DNA of 64,000 nt from Pararhizobium_B sp963838155 (GCA_963838155.1 CAWIQE010000004.1:553422-617421); one strand, 5' to 3'; counted from the first letter of the stretch, positions 8,558 to 16,842 are shown. The notes: generated from the letters alone by a model not told the origin. Numbers and translations: made by a program.

Positions 8558-9553
8558 TCATGCTCCTCGGGACAGTCCGGACAGCCTGTCGATCATCGCT
8601 TCCGTGGTGATGCCGTAGCGTGTCTGCAGATAGGGGACCGACCCGCATTCGAGGTAACGGTCGGGCAGCCCGATGCGCGACAGCGGACGGGCGACGCCCG
8701 CCTCGAAAAGCGCCTCGGCGACGAGGCTGCCGAGACCGCCCGCGACGACATGGTTCTCGGCGCTGACGAGGTGGTCCACCTCGTCGGCGAAGGCGGTGAC
8801 CGCGTCCGCGTCGAACGGCTTGATCGTCGGCACGTGCAGCACGCCGACGGAGAGGCCGCGCTTCCCGAGCACGGCTGCCGCCTCGAGCGCGCGCTGCGTC
8901 ATGAAACCGGTCGACACGATGCCGATGTCACGGCCGGCGCGCAGGTGCCTTGCCTTTCCGATGACGAAAGGCTCGTTCTCGTCGAGAACGACGGGCACCT
9001 GGCCGCGCAGCAGGCGCATGTAGACCGGCCCCCTATGGTCGGCGATCGCGCGCGTCGCCGCGGCTATCTCGCTGGCATCGCAGGGATCGAGGACGACCAA
9101 TCCCGGGATCATGCGCATCAAAGCGAGATCCTCGATGGCCTGGTGGGTGCCGCCGTAGCCGTTCGTCAACCCCGGAAGTCCGGCGATGATCTTGACGTTC
9201 ATTCCGGAGTGGGCGCAGGCGATCGCAATGAAGTCGTAGGCCCGCCGCGTGGCGAACACCCCGTAAGTCGTCGCGAACGGAGTCTTGCCGGAGCGGGCGA
9301 GACCGGCAGCTACTGCGACGAGGTTCTGCTCGGCCATGCCGACATTGAAGAAACGCTCCGGGAAGGCGTCGCGGAAGGGGAGGATGTCGGTGTATTTGCC
9401 GAGGTCCGCGGTCAGGCCGACGATGTCGTGACGCTCGCCGGCGAGCGCGGCCAGCGCATGGCCGAAGGGCGCTTCGACGAGACGACGACCGGCCGCGTCG
9501 TTGGCCTCCTGACCCATCGCCAGCGTGCGCCCGCCCGTCTTCGGTTCACTCAT
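8558..9553 (-). CDS. Transketolase C-terminal subunit (split transketolase)
   Basis: A 331-residue protein carrying the pyrimidine-binding and C-terminal domains of a transketolase-type TPP enzyme. The conserved core is visible: TADLGKY at the start of the domain, FFNVGMAEQNLVAVAAGLA containing the catalytic Glu that activates TPP, and the C-terminal domain from about residue 200. The companion gene supplies the PP-binding domain and overlaps it as ATGA (ATG at 9553, TGA ending at 9550), so equal production is expected. Split transketolases are common in sugar catabolic clusters. The role here, ketol transfer on an unusual keto sugar versus pentose-pathway supply, is not evident from sequence. 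Confidence 0.9.
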   Translation of the reverse strand: MSEPKTGGRTLAMGQEANDAAGRRLVEAPFGHALAALAGERHDIVGLTADLGKYTDILPFRDAFPERFFNVGMAEQNLVAVAAGLARSGKTPFATTYGVFATRRAYDFIAIACAHSGMNVKIIAGLPGLTNGYGGTHQAIEDLALMRMIPGLVVLDPCDASEIAAATRAIADHRGPVYMRLLRGQVPVVLDENEPFVIGKARHLRAGRDIGIVSTGFMTQRALEAAAVLGKRGLSVGVLHVPTIKPFDADAVTAFADEVDHLVSAENHVVAGGLGSLVAEALFEAGVARPLSRIGLPDRYLECGSVPYLQTRYGITTEAMIDRLSGLSRGA

Positions 9554-10398
9554 CGGTTCAGTCCAGTGCTGGCTTCGAAGTCGGAGATGACGCCGTCCCA
9601 CTCGCTCACGTCGATGCGGAAGAAATGCGTCCTCTCGCTTTGCGCGATGCGCGGGACGCCGGCGCCCGGGAGCGTGCGGAGCACAATCGCCTTGGGGCGG
9701 CCGTTGCGCGGCCGGGCCTCGGCCAGCGCCTGCGCGACTGCGGCCATGTCGTTGCCGTCGATGTCCACGGTGTCCCAGCCAAAGGCACGCCACTTGTCGG
9801 CGACCGGTTCCATGTCGAGGACGACGGGCCCGTCGGCCTGGATGCCGTTGCAGTCGACGAGGGCGACGAGACCGTCGAGCCCGAAGTGCCCGGCGGACAT
9901 GGCGGCCTCCCAGGTCGCACCTTCCTGCATCTCGCCATCGGAAAGCTCGATGAAGACGCGGGCGTCCGACTTCGACAGGCGCAGGCCGAGGGCTTGGCCG
10001 ACCGCCTGTCCGAGGCCGTGTCCGAGGGACCCGCCGATCATTTCGACGCCCGGGGTCGTGTCCATCGTCGACATGTCGAGGCGGCTGTCGTCCATTCCGT
10101 ATGTCGCGAGTTCCTCGACCGGCAGGATTCCGGCTTCGGCGAGCGCCGCCCAAAGTGCGATCGAGTAGTGCCCGGTCGACAACAGAAAGCGATCCCGATC
10201 GGGCCAGCCGACATTTCCGGGATCGTAGCGCATCTCGTGGAAGTAGAGGGCCGCAAGCACGTCCGCGATGCCGAGTCCCTGGGCGATATAGCCCTGGCCC
10301 TGTCCGCGCGCCATCTCGAGCATGTGGCGGCGCAGCCGCGTTGCACGCCGCTGCAAGGCGGCGACATCGGCGTCCCCCGGCGGAGAATTTCGGAGCAT
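9550..10398 (-). CDS. Transketolase N-terminal subunit (TPP pyrophosphate-binding)
   Basis: A 282-residue N-terminal transketolase half. It has the substrate/TPP His motif LSTGHYSIALWA, the GGSLGHGLGQAVG loop, and the metal/TPP diphosphate site SDGEMQEG...DCNG in place of the usual GDGE...N, a variant seen in other split transketolases. It is the second gene of the minus-strand operon, five bases behind the SDR gene and overlapping the C-terminal half by four bases. Together the two subunits make a complete transketolase-like enzyme. Confidence 0.9.
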   Translation of the reverse strand: MLRNSPPGDADVAALQRRATRLRRHMLEMARGQGQGYIAQGLGIADVLAALYFHEMRYDPGNVGWPDRDRFLLSTGHYSIALWAALAEAGILPVEELATYGMDDSRLDMSTMDTTPGVEMIGGSLGHGLGQAVGQALGLRLSKSDARVFIELSDGEMQEGATWEAAMSAGHFGLDGLVALVDCNGIQADGPVVLDMEPVADKWRAFGWDTVDIDGNDMAAVAQALAEARPRNGRPKAIVLRTLPGAGVPRIAQSERTHFFRIDVSEWDGVISDFEASTGLNR

Positions 10399-10403
10399 CG
10401 TCG

Positions 10404-11186
10404 TCAGTCCTTGTCCAACCCGCCCGACATGTTCAGTCGCTCGGCGGTCATGTATGCCGGTGCGTCGAGGGCCAACCAGACGACGGCGGCGGCGACCTCG
10501 GCGATTTCGGCGCGCCGTCCGAGAGGCACGCGCCGGGTCCGCTCGTCGAGGAAGGCCTGCAGGTCGTCGCGTCCGCCGAGCCGCGCCAGATCGGCTTCCG
10601 TCGACCGCTGCATTTCGGTGTCCATCATGCCGGGCGCCACGCTGTTGACGAGGACGCCATAGGGGGCGAGCGCGACTGCGCCGGCCCGGGTGATCGAATC
10701 GACCGCCGCCTTGCTTGCGGTGTAGGCGGTGTAGTCCGGCAGGGCCATCCGGGAGCCGGGCGAGGTGATGTTGACGATGCGTCCGCTGCGCTGTTTAGAC
10801 ATGATGTTGCCCGCAGCCTTGCAGGCCATGGCGAGCGCGGTGACGTTGAGCGCGAGCGTCTTCGTCCAGGCCTCATGGGTCGCGCCGAGAAACGGCTCGA
10901 TGACGCCATAGGCGGCATTGTTGACGAGGACGTCGAGACCGTTCCAGAGCTGCGAGGCGCGCTCGACCGCCGCTTCGGCGGCGCCCGGTTTCGTAAGGTC
11001 GCCAGCGATCTCCGCCACCTCGCCACCTCTCGCGCGTGCGTCGTCGGCCGCGCGGTCGAGGCCTTCGACATCGATATCGGCGATGCACAGCCGGCAGCCG
11101 CGAGCGGCGAACTGGACCGCCATCTCGCGGCCGAGCCCGCCGGCCGCGCCAGTGACGAAAACGCGTGGAGCTGTCGGATCTGCCAC
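10404..11186 (-). CDS. SDR family dehydrogenase (intact active site)
   Basis: A 260-residue classical SDR with cofactor motif TGAAGGLG, acidic NAD-selecting segment (IADIDVE), NNAAYG, catalytic Ser in NITSPGS, and an intact YTASK. The start is a GTG at 11186 behind GGGAGGAGG. An in-frame ATG at 11252 falls on the predicted -35 box (11247-11252), upstream of the transcription start, and cannot be used. It heads the operon with the split transketolase and the dehydratase. In contrast to the two SDR-like genes at 4680-6114 it looks catalytically competent, probably oxidising a sugar or sugar acid. Confidence 0.88.
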   Translation of the reverse strand: MADPTAPRVFVTGAAGGLGREMAVQFAARGCRLCIADIDVEGLDRAADDARARGGEVAEIAGDLTKPGAAEAAVERASQLWNGLDVLVNNAAYGVIEPFLGATHEAWTKTLALNVTALAMACKAAGNIMSKQRSGRIVNITSPGSRMALPDYTAYTASKAAVDSITRAGAVALAPYGVLVNSVAPGMMDTEMQRSTEADLARLGGRDDLQAFLDERTRRVPLGRRAEIAEVAAAVVWLALDAPAYMTAERLNMSGGLDKD

Positions 11187-11214
11187 GATCGCCTCCTCCC
11201 TCGGCTTCTGTGAA

Positions 11215-11252
11215 TTGACCGAACTGATACCGGTACCATATTCTGCTGTCAA
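11215..11252. promoter_or_regulatory. Divergent promoters sharing one LacI-type operator (TACCGGTA class)
   Basis: One palindrome, GATACCGGTACC (11226-11237), sits between two divergent operons. On the minus strand TTGACA (11247-11252) and TATCAG (11224-11229) are 17 bases apart and drive the SDR-transketolase-dehydratase operon. On the plus strand TTGACC (11215-11220) and CATATT (11237-11242), 16 bases apart, would drive the dehydratase at 11308. The palindrome covers the core of both promoters, so one bound repressor could shut both. On the minus strand the core reads TGGTACCGGTATCA, 13 of 14 identical to the site at 16828-16841. Confidence 0.75.
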
Positions 11253-11307
11253 CGGTTTGGGAGGGTCTCAGGCGCGACCGTCCGTTCGCAAGGGGAGGAG
11301 TGTCGAG

Positions 11308-12528
11308 ATGAAGGTTACGAGGATCGAGACGCTGAGGCTGCGGGAATTCCCGTTCCTTATCTGGGTGCTCGTCCATGCCGACGACGGCAGTGTCGGAACG
11401 GGCGAGACGTTCTGGGCGCCCGCTCCGGTCGCCGCCTACATCCACGACAACGTCGCTTCCTATCTGCTGGGAACGGACCCGCGCGACATCGAGTTGCACG
11501 ATCGCGTTCTCGGCAGCGTCTATGTCGGAGCGCGAGATGCCGGGGCGGAGGTCAGGGGCAATTCGGCCATCAACCTTGCGCTCTGGGACCTCTACGGACA
11601 AGCGACCGGCGAGCCGGTCTGGCGCCTGCTCGGTGGCATGACCAACCGCCGGGTTCCGGTCTACAACACCTGTGCGGGTTACGGCCATGTCCGTGCCACC
11701 GGCCGCAATGCGCTTTTCGAGCGGACCGAGGACTGGTCGCTGAAGCCGGGCGACGTTGACGAGGGACCCTACGAGGATCTGCTCGCCTGGCGCTACAACG
11801 CCGGCGACCTCGCCAGGAGCCTTCGTTCCGAGGGCATCGGCGCCATGAAGATCTGGCCATTCGATATTGCCGCCGAGGCCTCGCGCGGCACCCGGATCTC
11901 CCTGAGCGACCTCGACCGGGCGCTGGAGCCGTTCGCCAAGATCCGCGAGGCCGTCGGGCGCGAGATGGAAGTCATGGTGGAACTGCACGGACTGTGGACG
12001 CTGCCGCCGGCGCTGCGGATCGCGGAGGCGCTCAAGGATTATGACGTCGCATGGCTCGAGGAACCGATCCGCTACAACGAGATCGACGCCCTGTCGGACC
12101 TCGCACGACACACGGCGATCCCGTTGGCGGCGAGCGAGCGCCTTGCCTCCCGGCAGGTCTTCCGGCAATTGATGGCCCGTCGGGCGGCGTCAATCATCAT
12201 GATCGATCTCGCCTGGTGCGGCGGCCTGTCCGAGGCCCGCAAGATCGCCAATCTGGCCGAGGCGTACGAATTGCCGGTGACGCTTCACGACTGCACCGGA
12301 CCGGTCGTCTATGCCGCAAGCTGCGCGCTGTCGGCGACGCTGCCGAACGTCAACTACCAGGAAGCCGTTCGAGCCTACTACACCGGGTGGTACCGCGAGA
12401 TCGCGACGGCCCTGCCGGTCGTCGAGAACGGCCATGTCTCGCCGCTCGACGGGCCGGGGCTCGGCCTGGCGTTGAGGCCGGAAGTCTTCGAGCGCGAGGA
12501 CGCGATCCTGCAGGTCAGTGCGCTGTAG
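11308..12528 (+). CDS. Enolase-superfamily acid-sugar dehydratase, second paralogue
   Basis: A 406-residue mandelate-racemase-family protein that starts at ATG 11308 behind GGGGAGGAG. The capping domain (MKVTRIETLRLREF) is followed by barrel motifs KIWPFD, the ligand segment ELHGL, WLEEP, AASERL and the loop TLHDCTGP. These differ clearly from the KLDPFG/DVHAR/APHQSGGP set of the protein at 7373, so the substrate is probably different or of opposite stereochemistry. It is transcribed alone from the divergent promoter at 11215-11242 and ends 113 bases before the fused E1 gene. A sugar-acid dehydratase is likely, but the exact acid is unknown. Confidence 0.86.
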   Translation: MKVTRIETLRLREFPFLIWVLVHADDGSVGTGETFWAPAPVAAYIHDNVASYLLGTDPRDIELHDRVLGSVYVGARDAGAEVRGNSAINLALWDLYGQATGEPVWRLLGGMTNRRVPVYNTCAGYGHVRATGRNALFERTEDWSLKPGDVDEGPYEDLLAWRYNAGDLARSLRSEGIGAMKIWPFDIAAEASRGTRISLSDLDRALEPFAKIREAVGREMEVMVELHGLWTLPPALRIAEALKDYDVAWLEEPIRYNEIDALSDLARHTAIPLAASERLASRQVFRQLMARRAASIIMIDLAWCGGLSEARKIANLAEAYELPVTLHDCTGPVVYAASCALSATLPNVNYQEAVRAYYTGWYREIATALPVVENGHVSPLDGPGLGLALRPEVFEREDAILQVSAL

Positions 12529-12547
12529 GATCGTCGAAAAGTTTCCA

Positions 12548-12588
12548 TTCGCGCATAGACATTATGCTATTATAATCTTTATAATTGC
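12548..12588 (+). promoter_or_regulatory. Promoter with GntR-type operator ahead of the E1 fusion
   Basis: A consensus -10 TATAAT (12571-12576) lies 17 bases after a weak TTCGCG (12548-12553). The -10 is embedded in a perfect inverted repeat ATTATAA-TCT-TTATAAT (12569-12585), flanked by GCTATTA (12566-12572) and TAATTGC (12582-12588). The 13-mer ATGCTATTATAAT here is the exact reverse complement of ATTATAATAGCAT at 16739-16751. It shares TATAATAGC with the SDR promoter at 6150-6158. Repression by the GntR-UTRA protein encoded two genes downstream would be autoregulatory. Confidence 0.7.
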
Positions 12589-12641
12589 TGGCGGCGCCGG
12601 TGCCGGCGTCCCGAAGCGTCTGGAGGGCGGAGGAGAGAGGC

Positions 12642-15101
12642 ATGCCAAGGTCCACGGCGGGCAAGCGAGAGCGCGCGGGAGCGGCGCAGAACCTGCCCGA
12701 CAAGGCGTTGCTGCTCGATCTTTTCGAGTGGATGGTATTGCTGCGCAAGTTCGAAAGCGTTGCGCAGACGGCCTGCCGGAAAGGCGAGACGCCCGGATTC
12801 CTCCACCTCTATATCGGCGAGGAGGCGACGGGCGTCGGCGTCTGTGCCCACCTGCGCAAGAGTGACTGGATCACCTCGACACATCGCGGCCACGGTCACG
12901 CCCTTGCCAAGGGCGCGGATCCTCGTCGCGTCATGGCCGAACTCTTCGGCCGTCGCGACGGCATCTGTGGCGGCCGTGGCGGTACCATGCATCTTTACGA
13001 CCGCTCCGTCGGGCTGTTCGGGACGAACGGCGTCGTTGCGGCCGGCATCGGCCACGCCGTCGGCGTCGGCATGAGTGCGCGAATCCAGGGGCGCGACGAT
13101 ATCGGGGTGGCGTTCTTCGGCGACGGCGCGACCAACCACGGCGGATTTCACGAAGCGCTCAACTTTGCAGCCGTGCAACGGGCACCTGTCGTCTTCGTCT
13201 GCGAGAACAATTTGTATGCCACCGCAACGCCGCTCAGGGACGTTACGCTAAATCCGGAAATCGCAACGCGCGCAGACGCTTACGGCCTGCCTGGCGTCGC
13301 TGTCGACGGGAACGACGTGCTTGCCGTCTGGCAGGCGATGAAGGAAGCGAGCGAACGGGCGAGACGCGGCGGGGGACCGACCCTGATCGAGGCCAAGACC
13401 TATCGCGTCGTCGGGCACCACGAGGGCGATCCGGTCGCGGGCACCTATCGCACGCAGGAAGAGATCGATGCCTGGGTGAAGCGCGATCCGGTGGCGATGT
13501 TCCGCGAGCGAATCGTCAGGGAATACGGGGTCGCGAGCGAGGAGGAACTGGCCGAGATCGACCGGCGCATCGACCGCATCGTTTCCGATGCGCTGGAATT
13601 CGCGCGCAACTCGCCGGAACCCGATCCGGCCGAATTGCGCCGCCACGTCCTCGCCGAGCCGATCAACCCGCCCGAGGCCTTGCGGCCTTCCGTCGCCGGT
13701 GAGACGCGCCAGCAGGGCTGGCTTGAGGCCGTACGGGACGGGATTGCCGAGGAGATGCGCGCCAATCCGGCAATCCTTTATTTCGGAGAGGGGACGGGCG
13801 AACGCGGGGGCAGCTTTGCCCACACCAAGGACCTCTGGCAGGAATTCGGCGCCGAGCGGATGGTCGACACGCCGATCTCGGAGCAGGGGTTCACTGCGGC
13901 TGCCGTCGGCGCAGCCGCGACGGGAACCAGGGCGGTGTCCGATTTGATGTTTGCCGACTTCGCCTTCGAGACGATGGGCCAGATCGTCATGCAGGCGGCG
14001 AAGCTGCGCTACATGAGCAATGGCGGCATGAACGCGCCCGTCGTGATCCGCGCGGCTGCCGGCGCCTTGCGCAGTTCCGGCCCGCACCACAGTGGGCTCT
14101 ACCACCCGATCTTCGCACAGATGCCGGGCCTGGTCGTCTGCGTGCCCTCGACGCCGGCCGATGCCAAGGGATTGATGAAGACGGCGCTCAGGGCCGGTGA
14201 TCCGGTGGTGATGCTGGAACCGAAGGCGCTGTTCGCCTCCAAAGGAGACGTTCCGGTCGGCGAGCATTACGTCCCTTTCGGCGTGGCGCGTATCGCCCGG
14301 CAGGGCCGCGACATCACCATCGTTGCGGCGGGGCAGATGGTCCAGCGTGCGCTGGAAGCGGCCGACCGGCTTGCCGCGGAGGAGATCGAGTGCGAGGTCG
14401 TCGATCCGCGGACCATCATGCCGCTCGATATCGGGACCATCGTCGCGAGCGTGCGCAAGACCCATCGCCTGCTCGTCGTCGACGAAGCCTGGGCGATGTG
14501 CGGGCTCGGCGGCGAGATCGCCCAGTCGATCAACGAACTGGCCTTCGACGAGCTCGACGCGCCGGTGGGTCGCCTGCACAGCGCCTCGACCAGCCATCCC
14601 TTCGCCCCCGTGCTCGAGCGCGCCATGCTCGTCGATGCAGATCGGATCGTCGACGCCGCGCGCAGCGTGATCGAGGGCCGGCCGCCGATACCGGACCACT
14701 GGCGCGCTCCCGGCCTCAAAGCGGCCGTGGAGTTGCGCGCGCCGCGGCCGGAGGCGCCGACCCCGGCGCCGGCTCCGCCGGACCCGGCCCGAAGCCGCGC
14801 TGCCGCCGCGAACGGCGCCGTCGCCGAAAGCCGGGACGGCGACGAGCCGATCACCATGCCGTTCGGCGACCTGACGGTGAGCGAAGGTACGGTGGTGAAA
14901 TGGCTCAAAGCGCCGGGCGATCCGACGCGGGTAGGCGAGGTCGTCGCAGAGATCGAGACCGACAAGGCCGTCGTCGAGATCGAGGCGCCCGTGACCGGCA
15001 CGCTCAGCGTCATCGACCAGCCGGTGGGGGCCGTGGTGCCGATGGGCGGGCGGATCGGTGGCGTGACGCCGTCGCAGGCGCGGCGGAACGGGTCCGCATA
15101 A
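12642..15101 (+). CDS. Fused 2-oxoacid dehydrogenase E1alpha-E1beta with C-terminal lipoyl domain
   Basis: An 819-residue single polypeptide with three parts normally found on separate proteins. Residues 1-335 are E1alpha, with the TPP motif GDGATNHG at 160-167 and the ENN at 188-190. Residues about 355-690 are E1beta, with SEQGFTAAAVGAA near 412 and PHHSGLYHP near 481. After an Ala/Pro-rich linker (700-735) comes a lipoyl domain with the lipoylation Lys in IETDKAVVEI (Lys775). ATG 12642 follows AGGAGAGAGG; the ATG at 12585 lies in the operator. The enzyme should decarboxylate a 2-oxoacid (or cleave an acetoin-like substrate) and load its own lipoyl arm. An E2-like gene follows 22 bases later; no E3 is present. 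Confidence 0.9.
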   Translation: MPRSTAGKRERAGAAQNLPDKALLLDLFEWMVLLRKFESVAQTACRKGETPGFLHLYIGEEATGVGVCAHLRKSDWITSTHRGHGHALAKGADPRRVMAELFGRRDGICGGRGGTMHLYDRSVGLFGTNGVVAAGIGHAVGVGMSARIQGRDDIGVAFFGDGATNHGGFHEALNFAAVQRAPVVFVCENNLYATATPLRDVTLNPEIATRADAYGLPGVAVDGNDVLAVWQAMKEASERARRGGGPTLIEAKTYRVVGHHEGDPVAGTYRTQEEIDAWVKRDPVAMFRERIVREYGVASEEELAEIDRRIDRIVSDALEFARNSPEPDPAELRRHVLAEPINPPEALRPSVAGETRQQGWLEAVRDGIAEEMRANPAILYFGEGTGERGGSFAHTKDLWQEFGAERMVDTPISEQGFTAAAVGAAATGTRAVSDLMFADFAFETMGQIVMQAAKLRYMSNGGMNAPVVIRAAAGALRSSGPHHSGLYHPIFAQMPGLVVCVPSTPADAKGLMKTALRAGDPVVMLEPKALFASKGDVPVGEHYVPFGVARIARQGRDITIVAAGQMVQRALEAADRLAAEEIECEVVDPRTIMPLDIGTIVASVRKTHRLLVVDEAWAMCGLGGEIAQSINELAFDELDAPVGRLHSASTSHPFAPVLERAMLVDADRIVDAARSVIEGRPPIPDHWRAPGLKAAVELRAPRPEAPTPAPAPPDPARSRAAAANGAVAESRDGDEPITMPFGDLTVSEGTVVKWLKAPGDPTRVGEVVAEIETDKAVVEIEAPVTGTLSVIDQPVGAVVPMGGRIGGVTPSQARRNGSA

Positions 15102-15123
15102 CCGTGAAAGGCTTCAGGCTGCA

Positions 15124-15816
15124 ATGGAACATGTTCGCCGGATCGTTGCCTCGCCATTTGCAAAGCGTCTCGCGCGCGAACGCGGCCTCGATCTTGCGGC
15201 CCTAGAAGGCAGCGGGCCGAACGGCCGAATCGTGGCGGCGGACCTGCCCGACGAGGCGGCGGCCGTCGAGCCGCCGCCGGCCGCGCCGGAGCGCGCCGAT
15301 CGGTCGGCGGCGCCGGCGGTCCGGCCGGCCGCCTTCACCGTCACGACGGACCTTCGTCCGGCCGAGGCGCTCCTGGAGACGCTCGAGACGGCGGGCCTGG
15401 TCTTCGACGTGCAGGACGTCCTGCTGCGCGCCGCGGCGCACAGTCTCGGCGTCGGCTTCGGTCACGAGTCGACGATCGTGCTCGAGCTCGCGGGGAGGCG
15501 GCGGCGGATCGCCGATGCGCCGCGATCGATGCTCTCAGCGCTGCGCAAGTGCCGTCTCGACGGGGCTGCCGAGCCTGTGGAAGCCGGAGCGGGGACCCTC
15601 GGCCTTCGCTTCATCGCATGCGAGGGCATCCGGCCGACCATGCTGCCGCTGGCCGGCGGCGAGGCGATGCGGTTGGTCGTGACGATCGACGTCGGCCGGT
15701 CGGTGGCGGACTGCCTGCTGATTTTCGACCCGCAAGCCGTTGACGAGGAAAACGCGATATCGTTGCTTGACGCAATGCGGCGCTCGCTCGAAGCTCCGCT
15801 GCGGCTGCTGGCCTGA
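15124..15816 (+). CDS. E2-like protein: peripheral-subunit-binding domain plus truncated, His-less acyltransferase core
   Basis: A 230-residue protein. Residues 5-41 form a clear peripheral subunit-binding domain (ASPFAKRLARERGLDL followed by GSGPNGRIVAADL), then a Pro/Ala linker. The rest (about 70-230) aligns with the catalytic core of dihydrolipoamide acyltransferases but is roughly 160 residues instead of about 230. The active-site motif DHRxxDG is replaced by DPQAVDE, so the catalytic His is Pro. There is no lipoyl domain; that domain sits on the fused E1 protein just upstream. It is therefore likely a structural scaffold or a non-acyltransferase E2 derivative, analogous in idea to E3-binding protein. 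The start ATG 15124 has only a weak ribosome site and translation may be coupled. Confidence 0.8.
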   Translation: MEHVRRIVASPFAKRLARERGLDLAALEGSGPNGRIVAADLPDEAAAVEPPPAAPERADRSAAPAVRPAAFTVTTDLRPAEALLETLETAGLVFDVQDVLLRAAAHSLGVGFGHESTIVLELAGRRRRIADAPRSMLSALRKCRLDGAAEPVEAGAGTLGLRFIACEGIRPTMLPLAGGEAMRLVVTIDVGRSVADCLLIFDPQAVDEENAISLLDAMRRSLEAPLRLLA

Positions 15817-15892
15817 AGGCGCCACCGCGCTCCGGCCGTCGCCAAGGGGAAAAGGGAACTCATTCTAACGCCGATGAGGTTGGCGCTATCGC

Positions 15893-16663
15893 ATGGACAG
15901 TGAGGAGAACGACATCAGTCTCTTGCCGCAGCGCGCGCTCGTTCGGTCGAACGGGCCGCTCTACCGCCAGCTTGCCGGGATCCTGCGCGAACCGATCGCC
16001 AGCGGTGCGCTGCCTGTCGGCGGGGAGCTGCCCAAGGAGGCGCTGATCGCCGATCGATACGGCGTCAGCCTCATCACGGTGCGGCAGGCGCTGCGCGATC
16101 TCGAAAGGGACGGGCTGATCCGAAAGCGTTCGGCCAAGCCGGCCGTCGTCACGGCCCGCACGCCGCCGGTGACGCTGAGCTGGAGCTTCAGCAACTTCGC
16201 CGACATCGCGGCGTTCACGAAGGATTCGCGGCTCGACGTCCGCTCCTACCGGCTGGAGACGTCGCCAATCCTGCAAAAGCATTTCGCCCTGGCGAAGGGC
16301 GAAGCCGGCTACTGCCTGCGCGGCGTGCTCGCGGTCGGCGACCAGAAGAAGGCCCAGATCACCTCCTATTTCCCGCCGGACGTCGGCAAGATGCTGAAAC
16401 GCCAGGACTTTACCGATGCGCTGATATTCCAGTCGTTGCAGAGGCGGCTGTCGCTGCGCCTGGAGGTTGCCCATCTCACCATCTGCGCCGAGGTGGCCGA
16501 ACGGGGTATCGCCGAGGAACTCGACGTCGATCCCGGCAGCCCGATCCTGACGGTCGAGATGCTTTACCAGACGGCCGACCAGCGCAATGTCGAGTTCACC
16601 GTCGCGCGTCATCCGGCGCATCTTTTCCGGATCACCTACGACGCGCCCAACGATCTCGGTTAG
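15893..16663 (+). CDS. GntR-family regulator with UTRA effector domain (HutC type)
   Basis: A 256-residue regulator: winged helix-turn-helix at about residues 20-85 (PLYRQLAGILREPI, then VSLITVRQALRDLERDGLI), and a UTRA ligand-binding domain from about residue 100 to the end, with the LTVEMLY strand typical of the fold. It is the third gene after the E1 fusion and E2-like protein, and the TATAATAGC-type sites lie in front of that operon, of the SDR pair and of the ABC operon. I infer it represses all three and responds to the transported sugar or a catabolite of it. Confidence 0.9.
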   Translation: MDSEENDISLLPQRALVRSNGPLYRQLAGILREPIASGALPVGGELPKEALIADRYGVSLITVRQALRDLERDGLIRKRSAKPAVVTARTPPVTLSWSFSNFADIAAFTKDSRLDVRSYRLETSPILQKHFALAKGEAGYCLRGVLAVGDQKKAQITSYFPPDVGKMLKRQDFTDALIFQSLQRRLSLRLEVAHLTICAEVAERGIAEELDVDPGSPILTVEMLYQTADQRNVEFTVARHPAHLFRITYDAPNDLG

Positions 16664-16717
16664 AGGCTTCGCGGCGCCGCTTCGGGCTGCCTGGACGAGC
16701 CGCCCGCCGACGCTTTC

Positions 16718-16756
16718 TGCGGTGGACAGCCTTATAAAATTATAATAGCATGATAG
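16718..16756 (+). promoter_or_regulatory. Distal promoter and GntR-type operator of the ABC operon
   Basis: AT-rich block in an otherwise GC-rich gap: TTATAAAATTATAATAGCAT at 16732-16751. It carries the 13-mer ATTATAATAGCAT that is the reverse complement of the site at 12564-12576. A TGGACA box (16723-16728) and TAGCAT (16746-16751) are 17 bases apart. This is one of two regulatory blocks before the binding protein gene at 16914; the second, of LacI type, follows at 16814. Confidence 0.62.
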
Positions 16757-16813
16757 CTGTTACCGCACTGCGGGCTTGGAGGATGTCGGCACCGGGACGG
16801 CCGTTTCGGCGCG

Positions 16814-16842
16814 TTGACAGGGGTCATTGGTACCGGTAGCAT
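16814..16842 (+). promoter_or_regulatory. Proximal promoter with LacI-type operator (TACCGGTA class)
   Basis: TTGACA (16814-16819), 17 bases, then TAGCAT (16837-16842) form a good sigma70-type promoter. TGGTACCGGTAGCA (16828-16841) overlaps the spacer and -10. Predicted transcription begins near 16849, about 65 bases before the ATG at 16914. This makes the upstream in-frame ATG at 16827 impossible as a start. Confidence 0.78.

Noticed and set aside
7433..10168. A 911-codon open frame on the plus strand
   Set aside because: It is antisense to the dehydratase and both transketolase genes, shows no family motif and reflects the high GC third-position bias of the real minus-strand genes.
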